DNA of 64,000 bases, taken from the NCBI RefSeq assembly GCF_029892965.1, contig NZ_JARXWN010000005.1:1-64000 (forward strand), given 5' to 3'. The stretch's first letter is position 1. Each line of letters begins with the position of its first letter. Below the pieces are notes generated by a model, which saw only the letters and a program-made list of their open reading frames with translations, made no database searches and was not told where the DNA came from. The position numbers and the translations under genes were made by a program. Shown here piece by piece: positions 63,762 to 64,000 of this stretch. This stretch comes from Dysgonomonas sp. PF1-14 (GTDB lineage Bacteria; Bacteroidota; Bacteroidia; Bacteroidales; Dysgonomonadaceae).

Positions 63762-63859
63762 CAATTGATAGAATAAGACGACTCTGTTATCCTGACCAAC
63801 GGGAAAGATATCTTTCGATAGAATAGATGCTTCACCTCCGTTCAGCATGACGAATCTTT

Positions 63860-64000
63860 TTATTTGTTATCCTCGCGGTAGGCATCTACAGCCTTTTTCA
63901 CTGAGCCATGCAGTAACAAGAGCCGCTGCGATTGCTCATAGTCGAGCCCCAGTTCTTCCGAGACCATGCGCGTGCCCCTGTCTACCAGCTTAGCATTCGA
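63860..64000 (-). CDS. murQ: N-acetylmuramic acid 6-phosphate etherase, C-terminal part (cut by window edge)
   Basis: The last 46 codons are inside the window, with the stop at 63860-63862. The reading NAKLVDRGTRMVSEELGLD, YEQSQRLLLLHGSVKKAVDAY matches the conserved C-terminal helical tail of MurQ (NxKLxxRxxRI...L...GG/HxSVKxA). MurQ splits the lactyl ether of MurNAc-6-phosphate to give GlcNAc-6-phosphate in peptidoglycan recycling. The sugar isomerase domain is outside the window, so the call rests on the tail only. Confidence 0.75.
   Translation of the reverse strand, partial: SNAKLVDRGTRMVSEELGLDYEQSQRLLLLHGSVKKAVDAYREDNK

Overview
The window is chromosomal DNA from a member of the Bacteroidota, most likely Bacteroidales close to Dysgonomonas (the genus is an inference from gene content only). 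Support: a SusC/SusD pair inside a polysaccharide utilisation locus (PUL), many lipoproteins with acidic residues after the lipobox cysteine, Bacteroidetes-type promoters (TAnnTTTG at -7, no clear Shine-Dalgarno), OmpA, a T9SS Plug protein and DUF3823/DUF2628/DUF5672 families. I see no rRNA, tRNA, CRISPR array or intact transposase.

Region 1 (1-15602, all minus strand) is an alpha-mannan-type PUL: a large membrane-spanning regulator, susC, susD, a DUF3823 lipoprotein, GH92, GH99, GH99-LamG, a LamG lipoprotein and the start of a second GH92 cut by the window edge. The regulator (13002-15602) joins a periplasmic LamG-like and Kelch-like sensor through one membrane helix to a cytoplasmic OmpR/SARP-like winged helix with a BTAD-like tail. 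Two triplets of TTAA repeats with an exact 11-bp period lie between it and susC and are good operator candidates.

Region 2 (15603-19446) is a patchwork: a decayed HelD-type helicase, divergent aldo/keto reductase and HxlR regulator genes, a MITE-like element at the hxlR stop codon, a lipoprotein gene and a 192-bp MITE (copy A; copy B is at 36977-37168 in inverse orientation).

Region 3 (19447-27863) is the branched-chain amino acid operon ilvD-(DUF2628)2-MDR-ilvB-ilvN-thioesterase-ilvC. It is preceded by a promoter, a 21-residue Ile/Leu/Val-rich leader peptide and mutually exclusive antiterminator and terminator hairpins: a ribosome-dependent attenuator.

Region 4 (28019-54963) is mostly housekeeping: small lipoprotein, pheS, ompA, CPA2 antiporter, an Fpg/Nei-like protein without the catalytic proline, AAA ATPase, tyrosine phosphatase, LTXXQ protein, yebC, T9SS Plug, THUMP-like methyltransferase, TamB-like giant, ABC exporter, a BacNav-like channel, recR, HAD hydrolase, DUF5672, GNAT, Sua5/YciO, pentapeptide-repeat protein and an AddB-like nuclease.

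Region 5 (54964-64000) holds a broken secreted-protein gene, pheT, repeat-rich spacers, a Cys-rich lipoprotein, an AraC-MGMT fusion, an NfeD-flotillin pair, a double DUF1080 lipoprotein and the 3' end of murQ.
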